Positions 46,325-57,606 of a stretch of 64,000 nt of DNA are shown in pieces (position 1 is the first letter of the stretch; each line of letters begins with the position of its first letter). Source of the stretch: Siphonodentalium dalli (Eukaryota; Mollusca; Scaphopoda; Gadilida; Siphonodentaliidae); the NCBI GenBank assembly GCA_032622095.1, contig CP136064.1:260441863-260505862 (forward strand). Reading direction: 5' to 3'. The notes below the pieces were generated by a model. It ran no database searches. It had not been told where the DNA came from and worked only from the letters and a program-made list of their open reading frames with translations. Both the position numbers and the translations under genes were made by a program.

Positions 46325-46398
46325 ATGGTTAGCAATTAATCTTCAATTTTCAGTAAAAACATTTATAGCCTTTTTATACCAAATCAGCGATAAAACAT

Positions 46399-46667
46399 TT
46401 AAAGGGGGACTGAACCCTAAATCCGGCCATTTATGGGACAATCTCCTTTTATACTCAACAGAATATATGCAACAAAAGAATGAATTTGAGTCATAAACTC
46501 ATTTTCATGATAATTACCATGTTGTTTGTATCGTTCAGAGAGCAAATGAGTGTATTTTGCACTAATCCATGGCTCATCACTCATTTGTTCCAAACATGTA
46601 GATTCTGCCGAGTATAAAAGGAGATGGTCCCATAAATGGCCGAATTTATTGTATAGTACCCCTTTAA
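46399..46667. mobile_element. TTAA-M MITE
   Basis: TTAA ends. 'agggggactgaaccctaaat' left and 'gtatagtacccct' right. Long inner arms 'ggccatttatgggacaatct' / 'agatggtcccataaatggcc' and 'ccttttatactc' / 'gagtataaaagg'. A short partial duplication of the right end follows at 46668-46705. Confidence 0.8.
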
Positions 46668-46730
46668 TGACGGTCTGAATTTATTGTATAGTACCCTTTT
46701 AATGATGGTCTATCTCTTCTTGGCCACAAT

Positions 46731-46899
46731 TACAGTAATGCCCTAAATAATCGTCTCCTTAACCACAGCACAATTATGGGTAACTTTTCCCCGAGAGCTT
46801 TCCGATGAATGGCAACAAGCCATATTTCCGACTAAATCCTGAAAAGTTACCCATAATTGTGCTGTGGTTAAGGAGACGATTATTTAGGGCATTACTGTA
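46731..46899. mobile_element. Foldback E element with private, arm-matched variants
   Basis: TA ends. 'taatcgtctccttaaccaca' on the left pairs exactly with 'tgtggttaaggagacgatta' on the right; 'cacaattatgggtaactttt' pairs with 'aaaagttacccataattgtg'. The left arm lacks its inner part. The cgtctcc and cacaatta spellings are private to this copy. Confidence 0.9.
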
Positions 46900-47700
46900 C
46901 AACAACAACATAATTATTATAAAACTTGATTTCAAGACTACAAATACCTTTTTCTGTGAATTCAGACAAAACTGAATATTGTGTATATTGATTGTCTATA
47001 AAAGGCATGATAAAGAGTTTTATTCCTGCATAATATCATAATCGAAATGGCATTTTTCCTTTGAGAGTGTGCATAAGATAGAGTTATCCCTATTGCTGCT
47101 CCCTATTATATTATATTGCTACGCTCTGAATGTGCCTAAAGTTTCAGTTCTAAAAATAGCCCGTAAATTGTCCTGAAAGCTTGTATGTATCATATAAAAA
47201 TTTGAAATAAAATAAACATTAATTGATAGAGGCGTTTCCATACAGGTGTCTTTGATTAATATTTATAATTTTTTATACCCCGTAAACTATATAAAACTTG
47301 TTAGAAAGAGATAGACCATCGTCATTCAACATAAAAATGCCATTTATGACAGGATGAAACTTGTCGAAAATTTAATTGGAATGATATTTCGAAGTTTGTG
47401 TCAGAACATAGCATTTTACTGAGCTATAATCGTGACTGCAGCTGAAAATATTCCTGCTATCTGTCACGTGTTTTGATCAGAAACATATTCATATAACATG
47501 AATTGTGAATTGCTTCTAATGCACAGGATCAAACTTATATTTTGTAATCTTGTACCATTGCACCACAACAAACTTGAATAATTATATGAACTTCCTGTAA
47601 CATACATGCAATACAGAAATCACACAATATATACCCGAAAAAAATTGCATTGAAATGAAGAAAAAAAGAAGTAATAATTGGAGAACCACATCCTGTTTTC
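46900..47700. other. No gene recognised
   Basis: AT-rich sequence between two MITEs, possibly intronic to the minus-strand gene. No exon was identified. Confidence 0.35.
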
Positions 47701-47962
47701 TTAAATATCCTGTGCCAGTGCATTCTCTTATATATGCAAATCTCCCATAGGATGCCCGCATATATAAGAGAATGCACTGGCTTACAAGGTCAAGTAAGTA
47801 TTGTTACACCAATGTATTCTCTTATATATGCGAGGCTCCCTATGGGAGACTTGCATATATAAGAGAATGCACTGGCACAGGGTTTTCGCAAAATTTTCAA
47901 GAAGCTCCCATCATGGAAGAGTTAATTCTGCACCAGCGCAGCTTCCATCACGAAAGGGTTAA
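47701..47962 (-). mobile_element. TTAA-B MITE, copy 4, composite right end
   Basis: Two cassettes (tips CTCCC/GGATG decayed, and CTCCC/GGGAG). The right side has 'cccatcatggaagagttaa' immediately followed by a second B-type end 'cagcttccatcacgaaaggg' and TTAA, so two terminal segments are in tandem. Confidence 0.75.
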
Positions 47963-48035
47963 GTAAGATTTCATAACAAGCAAAATATATTTAAAATCCA
48001 ACAATAAGATTCACACTTGGAAACAATAATTATAT

Positions 48036-48196
48036 AGAGAGTAATCAATTGGTTCCGAGAATTACGTTAAATAATTCACGAGAGGAGAGACTTCGGTAAG
48101 AAACGTGTGCGCGTTAGCGCACGAGTTTCTTACCTAAACGTCTCTCACCTCGAGTGAATTATTTAACGTAATTCTCGGATCTAATTGATTACTCTA
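48036..48196. repeat. Foldback of about 160 bp
   Basis: Arms 'gagtaatcaattggttccga' / 'cggatctaattgattactc' and 'gaattacgttaaataattca' / 'tgaattatttaacgtaattc'. Inner hairpin 'aagaaacgtgtgcgcg' / 'cgcacgagtttctt'. No similar copy was found in the window. Confidence 0.85.
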
Positions 48197-48799
48197 TTTA
48201 TTACACTTCTGCATCAATTTGGTTCGCCAAATATGATTAAGACACACACAATTAATTAATGAAAGTCGCGATGTAGAGAAATATTAACCACTGAAATTTC
48301 AGTCAGGATCAGTAAGCTACGTAACGTCAATGAAGTAACGAGAAATGACATAATTCACTTGTGACATTACCATTTTTAATTAACGGCATTTTCTATGTAA
48401 ATCGCACATAGGAGTGTAATAAACACATTTAACTGTTGATAATAGAATAGAGAGGATAGAAAGGAATGAGATTATATTGGATGACTTGAGATTAAACATT
48501 CTGCAGCAGTACATAATTTAAATTGTTGTGTGGGGGGGGGGGCTGTAAATATAAATTCAATGCAAGTATCTGGGGAACATAACTACCAGTGTACATGTAG
48601 CGCGCGTTAAATGTGGCATTATTGGTTTGATGATTTTAATTATTTTACAGTTGTGAACCTTAATAATTTTGATCTGCAACATGTTTTTTTGTATTCAGTT
48701 GCAATATTTCGAAGATCAGAAGATGCTTATTTACTAATATTTGTTGTGTAATTATTCACTTTTGGGTTTAAATGTTAAATTTTAGCCAAAAGAAATTGG

Positions 48800-49072
48800 T
48801 TAACCCTTTCTATACTGAATGGATTCTCCCGTTCAGTTATAATAAAGTATACATTGGAACATTCTATTATTCATTTATAGGGGTGTAAAGGTAATAAAAG
48901 CAGACAGGCAGGCAGAAAAACAAATACAAGAGCAGAATGATTCATATTCATTGGTGGGAAATGTTCAAATAAGTTCAATAAATGACCTATATTATAGTCT
49001 GGTCGTTTGTTGAACTTATTATCTGAACATTTCCCTAAGAGAACTACTTGTCAATGAGTATTTACTATAAAA
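48800..49072 (+). mobile_element. TTAA-K MITE, copy 4
   Basis: Starts 'ttaaccctttctatactgaa', then 'ggattctcccgttcagttat', a hairpin around 'ttcaataaatgac...tttgttgaactta', and 'gaactacttgtcaatgagta'. The right end is slightly eroded. Confidence 0.7.
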
Positions 49073-49154
49073 ATGGTTCAATCTGGTGTTTTCTGAATTC
49101 AAACAAATGAGCAGAACTCAGTGACAAATGGTATGAATGCACCAATATTCAAAG

Positions 49155-49262
49155 TATAGACAGACCTGTCTTAAATAAACAAATGATTCATGGGGTCACG
49201 AGAACATAAGCATAGACAGACCTGTCTTAAATAAACAAATGATTCATGGGGTCACAGAGACC
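49155..49262 (+). repeat. 57-bp direct duplication
   Basis: 'agacagacctgtcttaaata' plus 'aacaaatgattcatggggtc' occurs twice in tandem with one or two differences. Confidence 0.85.
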
Positions 49263-49920
49263 ATAAGTGCATCACTGTCGATTTGATAGATAACTTTATT
49301 GACAAGAAATGTATGTTTAAATTTTGTCAATTTTAATTAAAGTATAGTACCCCCCTCCCATGTTTGTCAAACATGATGAAAACTGCACTTTTAGATTTTA
49401 GCTAATACTAAAAGGACTGTTACGATTCATAACAAATTTGGTGCACCATGATTCTTCGTCACCTTTCGATTCACTATCCATTTCGTCACATATTCAATAC
49501 AATATGCGATTCATCTCTATTCCCTATTTTTACACACTGATAAATTTGGTTCTATTACCACATAAAGTAATTGTCAAATCTGTATGTTTCCGTAACTGTG
49601 TGCATCTTCATGAATGGGCATACAAAGATTAATCCGCATTATTAGTAAATTTCGAATTATTTTAATGAAGTGCGCACTCCAACCTTTCACGTTTGACACA
49701 TTAAAATTACCAGTGAAGTGACCTTGAACTATGACATCACCCTAATATATTAAAACAATTGATTGGGTGCATCTTTTTTTTTTAAATGACTGCCGAAAAA
49801 AAAGATGAATATTAATATTATATCTGCATTATATTCACCATATTGCGATATATATTGAATTGTGGACACGTATTATGAGAAAATGTATCGTTACAGCTCT
49901 AAATATTAAATGCTGCCTTT

Positions 49921-50124
49921 CGATTTGATTTGACCAAATCATGAGTAACCTGTTTACTTAATCCCAGCGTGTGTGGTTAATTGTGCTCCGATTTGATTTG
50001 ACCAAATCATGAGTAACCTGTTTACTTAATCCCAGCGTGTGTGGTTAATTGTGCTCCGATTTGATTTGACCAAATCATGAGTAACCTGTTTACTTAATCC
50101 CAGCGTGTGTGGTTAATTGTGCTC
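49921..50124 (+). repeat. 68-bp tandem repeat, three identical units
   Basis: Units start at 49921, 49989 and 50057 ('cgatttgatttgaccaaatc' ... 'gtgtggttaattgtgctc') with no visible differences, indicating recent amplification or conversion. Confidence 0.92.
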
Positions 50125-50206
50125 CAAGTCAGTCAAGCAAGCGAGATAAAGGAATATGCACATGCAAAATCCCTGCTTCAGATTGCAAACATGATACTGA
50201 AGAATT

Positions 50207-50596
50207 TTAACCCTTTACCCAACAAAACGGCCAAATAAAGCTTCAACAGCCTAAAATATCTTCGGTCTGTCTCAATAGAACCATACAAATATGGATATCA
50301 TTGGAACCGGCTCCTTGACCACATTGTGATAGTTACAGTTATGCCCTATGCCAATGCATTCTCTTATATATGCGAGTCGACCATAGGTCGCCTCGCATAT
50401 ATAAGAGAATGCATTGGCCTAAAAAAAATCTTTTTTTAACACTTTTTACCATTTTTTCTTACATTCTTTAACAATTTTATAATTTTTAATGTGTTAAGCC
50501 AATGCATTCTGTTATATATGCGAGGCGACCTATGGTCGACTCGCATATATAAGAGAATGCATTGGCACAGGGCCCTTCTGTTGGGTTAAGGGTTAA
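50207..50596 (+). mobile_element. TTAA-A MITE, copy 3
   Basis: TTAA ends with 'ccctttacccaaca' and 'tgttgggttaaggg'. Both cassettes present with CGACC/GGTCG tips. Confidence 0.9.
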
Positions 50597-50897
50597 CATT
50601 GGTTATCTCGGTGTGAAGACTCACTTCAGAGTCGAAGATATGTCATTTATTACACGCTTGTTCCCAGAAGTACAGTGTTATTGCTGTTCCATATTTACAA
50701 ATACGTATGGAACATACGTTCCATATGCATCTCGTTGACGTAAAATGACGTACATGACATTCGCCTCAACCATGAAACCGGAACTATAACATAAAAGCAT
50801 CATCACACATGACAAAACACGCCCTCTATGTGCCTAAATAAACCTTCTAAGTCTGTATTTTTAATGCATGGATTCTAGGACGCGAAGCGTGTAATAA

Positions 50898-51013
50898 ACA
50901 CAGAACGACACGATTTGTAAATGGATTTGTCGATACGGCACTCGTTCTATCCTTCCGCGACAGCACTCGTGCCGTATCGACAAACACATTTACACATTGT
51001 GTCGTTCTGTGTA
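50898..51013. repeat. Foldback of about 115 bp
   Basis: Arms 'cacagaacgacacgatttgt' / 'cacattgtgtcgttctgtg' and 'tttgtcgatacggcac' / 'gtgccgtatcgacaaa', with 'ctatccttccgcgaca' loop. The flank 50750-50830 matches 29900-29985 inverted, where a related 'ctatccttccgc' also occurs at 29772. Confidence 0.8.
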
Positions 51014-51310
51014 TGTATTTCATGTTTCTACTCTCAACCAAATTAATAGTATATCAAAGAAATAATCGAGTGCCTGACCTGAAAATTTATGCCAATATGT
51101 GTACGATACAAATCTACAAAAGCAGATACTGGTATATGGAATTCAGACATAAATATTCCATGCTTTGAAGTCTGTACTCACTGATGTAAATCGTGTTGCA
51201 CACTGAAGTATAATCTGAATCTATTAACAAGGTGTTTGGATAGCCCCACCATCTCCCAAGCAACAGCAAACATGTGCATATGACAGAGATAATACTGCAC
51301 GACAAGTTTT

Positions 51311-51427
51311 TGTGGTGGATTGACAGTAACATGGTGTGACATTGATGACTTGGCATGGCTTCATGACTCGGTTGAACATAGGCTCCAAGTCGTCAATGTC
51401 ACACCATGTTACTCTCAATCAACCACA
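51311..51427. repeat. Foldback with 40-bp arms
   Basis: 'tggtgtgacattgatgactt' pairs with 'aagtcgtcaatgtcacacca'; outer 'gtggattgacagtaacatgg' pairs with 'ccatgttactctcaatcaac'. The loop is about 30 nt. A plus-strand frame starts in the right arm (51406) and is not called. Confidence 0.75.
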
Positions 51428-51719
51428 ATAATGTATATGTTCTGCCGACAATCCTGGTCATTCTTAGAAATTTGACATTTATTCCAAAGAATGATCAGCA
51501 GAAAATGTCAAAATCTGCTATCGCGCTCCCCATAACAGTGTTCAACATTAATGAAGTCATGAAAAAATGCAGGCCAGCAAGAGACGATGAAACGGTTGTC
51601 TTGATTTCCTTTATGTTGACGGCGAGAGATGTAAACATGGGATATCAACGATGCGGTTTCTTACTGGAGGTGGAACATACCTCGATATTAACTCTTCCTA
51701 TAATAGATAAAGTAATCTC

Positions 51720-51885
51720 GGTCCACAACAGCTTGGGATGATGCTGTTTTGGACTGAGGATGTTCATTCAAAAGACATACCACACATACACGTGGACCCC
51801 GGACATTCACGAAAACCCCTGAACGCGATTAATCATCTGACATGTCCATGATTAATCTGTCTTCAAAATGATATACCATTTCGGC
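51720..51885. mobile_element. Fragment of TIR MITE N
   Basis: 'gtccacaacagcttgggat' and 'gatgctgttttggac' match the N terminus at 22.25/22.6 kb, and 'attaatctgtcttcaaaatg' matches its interior at about 22345. The order is partly rearranged. Confidence 0.55.
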
Positions 51886-52177
51886 TAAAGAGGTATTTCT
51901 GATTGACACAATGAAATTATAGTAATCCAATGAATTTATTTTACCTAGGCAGTACTATTTTCTAGGCAAACAGATTTTGAATATGTTACTAAGGCAATGC
52001 CTATTGCCTAGGCTATATATCCCAGGGCTGAATATACTAAGAACACAATGTCGCTATGAAATTTATGACAAAATGAGTCCTGAGATTTTTTTAAAATAAT
52101 TGTTTTTTTAAGCATTTTATATTTTGTCAAGGTTGACAATGAAACTAGAAAGATGTAGTGGCGCAGTGATATGGTGC

Positions 52178-52439
52178 TTCACTCTTTCATGACTGGTGCT
52201 TTCTGAATTTTTGCGAAAACCCTGTGCCAATGCATTCTCTTACATATGCGAGTCGCCCATAGGGCGCCTCACATATATAAGAGAATGCATTGGCCTAACA
52301 CTATTTATCTTGACCGTGTAAGCCAGTGCATTCTCTGTTATATATGTGACATGCCATATGGGCGACTCACATATATAAGAGAATGCACTGACACAGGGTC
52401 ATTAATGCTGCACCAGCACCCGTCATGAAAGGATTAATG
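52178..52439 (+). mobile_element. TTAA-B MITE, copy 5
   Basis: Left end 'cactctttcatgactggtgc' with lost TTAA; right end 'cccgtcatgaaaggattaa'. The left cassette tip is CGCCC/GGGCG, the right one partly decayed. Confidence 0.75.
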
Positions 52440-52543
52440 TACTTGACTCAATTCATTTTATGTCATGTTTCGAACACACCACAATGTCGTATTTAGATTG
52501 TTGTGGGCCAATAAGCAATGAACCTGAATTGAAGTAGAAATGC

Positions 52544-52933
52544 TTAACCCTTTACCCAACAAACCGGCCAAATAAAGCTTCAACAGCCTAAAATATCTTC
52601 GGTCTGTCTCAATAGAACCATACAAATATGGATATCATTGGAACCGGCTCCTTGACCACATTGTGATAGTTACAGTTATGCCCTGTGCCAATGCATTCTG
52701 TTACATATGCGAGTCGACCATAGGTCGCCTCGCATATATAAGAGAATGCATTGGCCTAAAAAAAATCTTTTTTTAACACTTTTTACCATTTTTTCTTACA
52801 ATCTTTAACAATTTTATAAGTTTTAATGTGTTAAGCCAATGCATTCTCTTATATATGCGAGGCGACCTATGGTCGACTCGCATATATAAGAGAATGCATT
52901 GGCACAGGGCCCTTCTGTTAGGTAAAGGGTTAA
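52544..52933 (+). mobile_element. TTAA-A MITE, copy 4
   Basis: Same layout as copy 1. Its right TTAA (52930-52933) is also the left TTAA of a truncated TTAA-I element, so A inserted exactly at the other element's end. Confidence 0.9.
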
Positions 52934-53160
52934 AGGCACATTTAATTTTCGAGTCACGGATTAATTTTTTTTATAGTGCCTTGATATACAGTTTTAATAA
53001 TAATCTATGACCTAAAATATGATTAAAATACTATATTTCATCACCATTTGGAACGCCTGTGTCTCAGAAGGAGCCCATAGAGTAATAGAAAATAACTGAA
53101 ATCATAGAAACATTTCCCCTGTTTCGCTCCTAGAATGCAACATTTAATATAAAGATACAG
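52930..53160. mobile_element. Truncated TTAA-I element
   Basis: 'ttaaaggcacatttaatttt' followed by 'cgagtcacgg', 'accatttggaacgcctgtgt' and 'agaatgcaaca', collinear with the 4250 and 24158 copies. The right half is missing. Confidence 0.7.
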
Positions 53161-53447
53161 CTACAGACAGAATAAGTTTACAAAATTGGAGCACAATCAT
53201 ACTTTTTAATGTTTTGTCCAATGGACATTTAAGTTAATTATTATTAAAGAAAGAGAGACCCTCTGTCCAGACAACACTCCATACAACAGAATTTTACAAG
53301 ACATTTTTATTAGTGTCAATAAAAAAGTTTTTGTTAATGCGCAGAAAAATGACTGAAGTGGTCTTGACTGACTGGTGTCATTGGGCCAGTAATTTACAGA
53401 CTAGAATCTATAAGAACAGACTTTACAGTGTAGCTAACATACAACTT

Positions 53448-53848
53448 TTAACCCTTTACCCAACAGAAGGGCCAAAACCGGCCAAATAAAGCTTCAACAG
53501 CCTAAAATATCTTCGGTCTGTCTCAATAGAACCATACAAATATGGATATCATTGGAACCGGCTCCTTGACCACATTGTGATAGTTACAGTTATGCCCTGT
53601 GCCAATGCATTCTCTTATATATGCGAGTCGACCATAGGTCGCCTCGCATATATAAGAGAATGCATTGGCTTAAAACAAATCTTTTTTTTAACACTTTTTA
53701 CCATTTTTTCTAACATTCTTTAACAATTTTATAATTTTTAATGTGTTAAGCCAATGCATTCTCTTATATATGCGAGGCGACCTATGGTCGACTCGCATAT
53801 ATAAGAGAACGCATTGGCACAGGGCCCTTCTGTTGGGTAAAGGGTTAA
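53448..53848 (+). mobile_element. TTAA-A MITE, copy 5
   Basis: TTAA ends, both cassettes intact, 401 bp. The left subterminal carries a 'cagaagggccaaaaccggcc' variant. Confidence 0.9.
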
Positions 53849-54904
53849 CTCATGGCTGATAAATGTCCATGAACATAGGACATTGTCACACTGTGCTATA
53901 CGTCCATACTGAGTGAGGACCTTTTTCAGCACACTAGCAGTCGGGCCATTTTTAGTAACTGGAACATAGAGATTAGTGCATTGGAACAATTGTATCTCAA
54001 ATTTTGATATAGTGTATGATGTTTCACGATTGTAAATGATAATATCCTTTCAACAGAGTCAGATTTAGGGTTTTCGTGATATTCCTGTTATCTCTTTTAA
54101 CTGGAAAAGAATGTCCCAGCACTCGACATCAAACCTAATTTAGCAGTTAAGAGGTTAAGTGTCATTATTTTCTCCTTGCACCTGAAAATCCATGAGAAGT
54201 GTTTAAAATCACTTAAAAATTTGTATTATTCTTTTGAAAAAAAAAGAAACATAATTAACTGTAAAGACATTCATCGATTTGAATTATATTTCAGCAAAAT
54301 TGGATGAGTATTTTCAGACGAAATCATGTTAATGGTATATTAGTAGACATTACATACATGTACATCATGCAGTATACTTTTGTTAGAAGAGTCATGCGAT
54401 AAGGCAAGCAGATACTTAAGCAATCAGACAAATTACGACAATGAGTGAAGGATGTATCAGCCGGTAATTATCCACTTTGTCAAATTACAATGCAGTTGAA
54501 AATGAATGGAAATCCCTTGTATATAGTCAAATCGAATTCTATATGTGTTTACGGAACAAGTAGCTTCTACGAATATGATACCATACCACAGACAAGCCTA
54601 AGTGGTTCCAATGAATTAATGCTTTGCTTGATAAAATTATTCACAATCATTTCAATGTCATTGAAACAAGCAATTATTGAATGGATAATGTTTCAATTTA
54701 TTTTTAGATGCTGGCTTCAAATTCATAAAGTAAAATTTCTATTGTCAATTCTTTCCAGCTGAAGACAATTGGGCAAGATAAGAAGTATTTGAAATCTCAT
54801 GATGGAAGACAAGGTGAAAATAATGCAAGATTCCATATATATTAAGTCTATGTACCAAAATGCAACTTTAATCATATTTAAAGACAAGATTATGTGCAAA
54901 CTTA
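53849..54904. other. Probable intron or intergenic; no exon confirmed
   Basis: Downstream (minus strand) of the donor of the 280-residue exon. The 105-codon plus frame at 54445-54762 and the continuation of the minus frame past the donor are not supported as coding. Confidence 0.4.
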
Positions 54905-54905
54905 C

Positions 54906-55745
54906 CGAACCAATTTCTAAAGCAATGTTACCAGTATTGCCATTTATGTCGCAATTTTCTGACTTTTTTGAGTCCTTACATTGACAATTGACTTCACCAC
55001 ACTTGCTAGCACTTACAATATTTGCATTAACATCGGTTTCAATTTGTACGTCGTCCAATCCTCTGTATTTTTTTTTTTTTTTTGGTTTACTTTTGACAAC
55101 CTTAGTGATATCTCCATCGGTTTCGCTGTCAAAAACATGGTCCCTTTCGGAATGATCGCCATAAACATTGTCAGTTTCGGAATGGTCGTCATTAATTTTA
55201 ACAGGGCTCTCAGGCTCCATTTTTCCTTTACTAAAAGTTTGTTCGAAGTAATAAGCATCACACACAATGTCAGGTGGAACAACTGGATCGAAATCAGACA
55301 TGGGAGGTTCCGAGTAGTGAGTTTCAAGGTTAATGAAAGGTCGGCAGTCATATTCAGACAGCACCACAATATTTGATTCCACAGACGTTTCTCGACCTAA
55401 ATGTTCGTCGGAGGACTCCATTGAACAAACTGGAGTTGTGTCGACTGTTATCGTTGATACATATGGTTCTGCACATGGTTCTTTTGCTTCTATTGGAACA
55501 ATGTCAACAAACTCAGATTCAAACGATGAATCCGAGTCACCAACTGGCCTTTCATCTTGCGTTGACCGAGATTTGTTAATATCAGTGGGGTTGGAGGTAG
55601 GCTCACAGTGATAGAATATTTTTACGTTAGGAGGAATGTACGGGCATACAACTTTGTAAGTCGAACTTTTCACAGCACTCTGAAGCAGATTGTCATGCAC
55701 GGAAGGTTGATTGTCACACGCTGGATCAAATATGTGCAGAACACC
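54906..55745 (-). CDS. Internal coding exon, unknown protein (280 residues, phase 0-0)
   Basis: The acceptor is tttgctttgcag, directly upstream of 55745. The donor is TTCG|GTAAG, with the intron starting at 54905. The exon is 840 nt and both ends fall between codons. Translation starts GVLHIFDPACDNQ and ends IALEIGS. Features: a cysteine-containing start (ACD, VVCPYIPP, YHCEP); an acidic Ser/Asp/Glu-rich middle (DSDSSFESE, SETDNVYGDHSE); a lysine block encoded by a run of 16 A (on this strand), followed by YRGLDDVQIETD; and a Cys pair CQC near the end. No domain was recognised. The basic block could be a nuclear or phosphoinositide-binding motif, but that is inference. It may belong to the same gene as the 42731-45802 exon, 9 kb downstream on the same strand and also phase 0. 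Confidence 0.7.
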
Positions 55746-55931
55746 CTGCAAAGCAAAAAACGCTGCTATTGTTTTGCATCTTTGTGATACAAAACGACCA
55801 GCCGATGACAGATCAAAACCCACATACCTAGGCCTGCATCAGTGAAGCATTTGATACATTTGTAAAATAAAGCCTTATTCAATATAAAAATATTGCTCGA
55901 TTTACATCCCCTCCGACCCTATTTTTTTGCC

Positions 55932-56188
55932 TTAACTCTTTCATGATGGGAGCTGGTGCAGCATTAAAGACCCTGTGCCAGTGCATTATCTTATATATGC
56001 GAGTCTCCCAAAGGGAGCCTCGCATATATAAGAGAATGCACTGGCTTACAAGATCAAGGTAAATATTGTTAGGCCAATGCATTCTCTTATATATGCGAGG
56101 CGCCCTATGGGCGACTCGCATATATAAGAGAATGCATTGGTACAGGGTTTTCGAAAAAATCAGGAAGCTCCTGTCATGGAATGGATAA
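55932..56188 (-). mobile_element. TTAA-B MITE, copy 6
   Basis: 'ttaactctttcatgatggga' left and 'tcctgtcatggaatggataa' right. Left cassette tip CTCCC/GGGAG with AAA loop; right cassette tip CGCCC/GGGCG with TAT loop. It lies 190 bp upstream of the second exon's acceptor, so probably in its intron. Confidence 0.85.
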
Positions 56189-57444
56189 TCATCAAATTAC
56201 ATTTCAATGATCCATTAATCAGTCTATTTTGGTCAAATAGGGACAATCTAAATCACCTTGTAATATATAAGATAGGATACTGCTTCAATATCTAGAACTC
56301 TCCATGTACATTTATGGTAGGAAGAATAAAATACGCCCTCCCGCCCCAGTTTTCTGAAAAAGTTGGATGTAAATCCAGCAATTTATTTTTATTGGCCTTA
56401 TTGACGTGATAATAATTTCCTTTTTTTTGCCAGAAATCATTTATTTTTGTGCAAGATAAAAATGCTGAAAAGTTTTTAACATTGTGGCTAATAACCTTAC
56501 TTGAAAAGAGCAAGCATAACAATATAAATTTAGAATATTTTCATTTAGATAGATAACCAATGATCAAATGAAGACATTCTGAAATGAAGTATTTCAAGGT
56601 GATTAACAGATTTCATTTATAATTATGATGCAATTGGAATATTTATTTTTGAAACATGTATTCCGATAGGTTAAGAGTCAATAACTTTTGCCCTCTGCTG
56701 AACAATAATGTCGGTGGATGATCAAATTTTAAATGGCGCACCGTGCAATAGCAACATCAGTGTAACATCCAGGTAAAATGGTTACAATATCACAGAATCA
56801 ATGGAATCTATTTTTTCACAAACAGAAATCACTTCCACCTAAGTATTGAAGTGTATTTGTCACTGAAATACTATACTTAAACAACAATTATCCGATCTAA
56901 TGTTGATTATCGAAGAAAAAATTATTCTTAGCGGACACACTGTGCCCAGAAATTGGACACACTCCTGAAAGTTTTCTCAAATTGAAGTATAAGACATGTC
57001 TGGAAATAAGACTCCAGTCACGGTCAATGACCGGTCAAAAATGCGCAAATGACCAATGCATGTTTGTATGTGCTTGTCATTATGGTGGCGTGGCATGGTG
57101 CTGATTTATTTACCATGCATATAAAAAAAATGCTGATGTTTCGCTTTCAAAATGACAAAATAATTTACTCAAATTAACAATGCTCGAAATAGGATAGCTT
57201 TCGAATAGTACGCACCAAATGGTTATGTAAACAAATTGAAATCATGGAGAGTTTTGTCTTTCAGTGTTCAATTTTTTTTAATGTTTACCATTTACCAGGG
57301 CTGATTTTAATTGAAAGCGGTAATTGGAACATTCATAAAAATATATACAGTATATATCGCATGGTAGTTTATTAGCGAGAAAGTGGTATGAACCAATTGG
57401 TGCCTGCCAATTTGACCAGCACCAAGAGTTATATCTAGACTTAA
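56189..57444. other. No gene recognised
   Basis: AT-rich sequence. The 76-codon minus frame at 56292-56522 has no supporting splice sites that I could recognise. Confidence 0.35.
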
Positions 57445-57595
57445 AAGCTGATAGAGGATACCTATGGTATTTGAGTGAATACCATAATTATTTCATGAGT
57501 GACGGTTGTTCGTTGAAAATTGATATTTCCACTACTAGTCACGAATGAAATAATATGCGATTTACTCAAAACACCATAGGTGTTCTACATGTATT
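57445..57595. repeat. Foldback, diverged relative of 61015-61175
   Basis: 'gatacctatggtatttgagt' pairs with 'actcaaaacaccataggtg'; 'aattatttcatgagtga' pairs with 'tcacgaatgaaataat'. The same blocks ('agtggatacc', 'tgtcatgagtga') build the 61-kb foldback. Confidence 0.7.
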
Positions 57596-57606
57596 TATTA
57601 TATGCT

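Noticed and set aside
51406-51741. 111-codon plus-strand frame
   Set aside because: It starts inside a foldback arm and ends in an MITE N fragment; it may be a remnant of an element protein, but nothing identifiable supports that.
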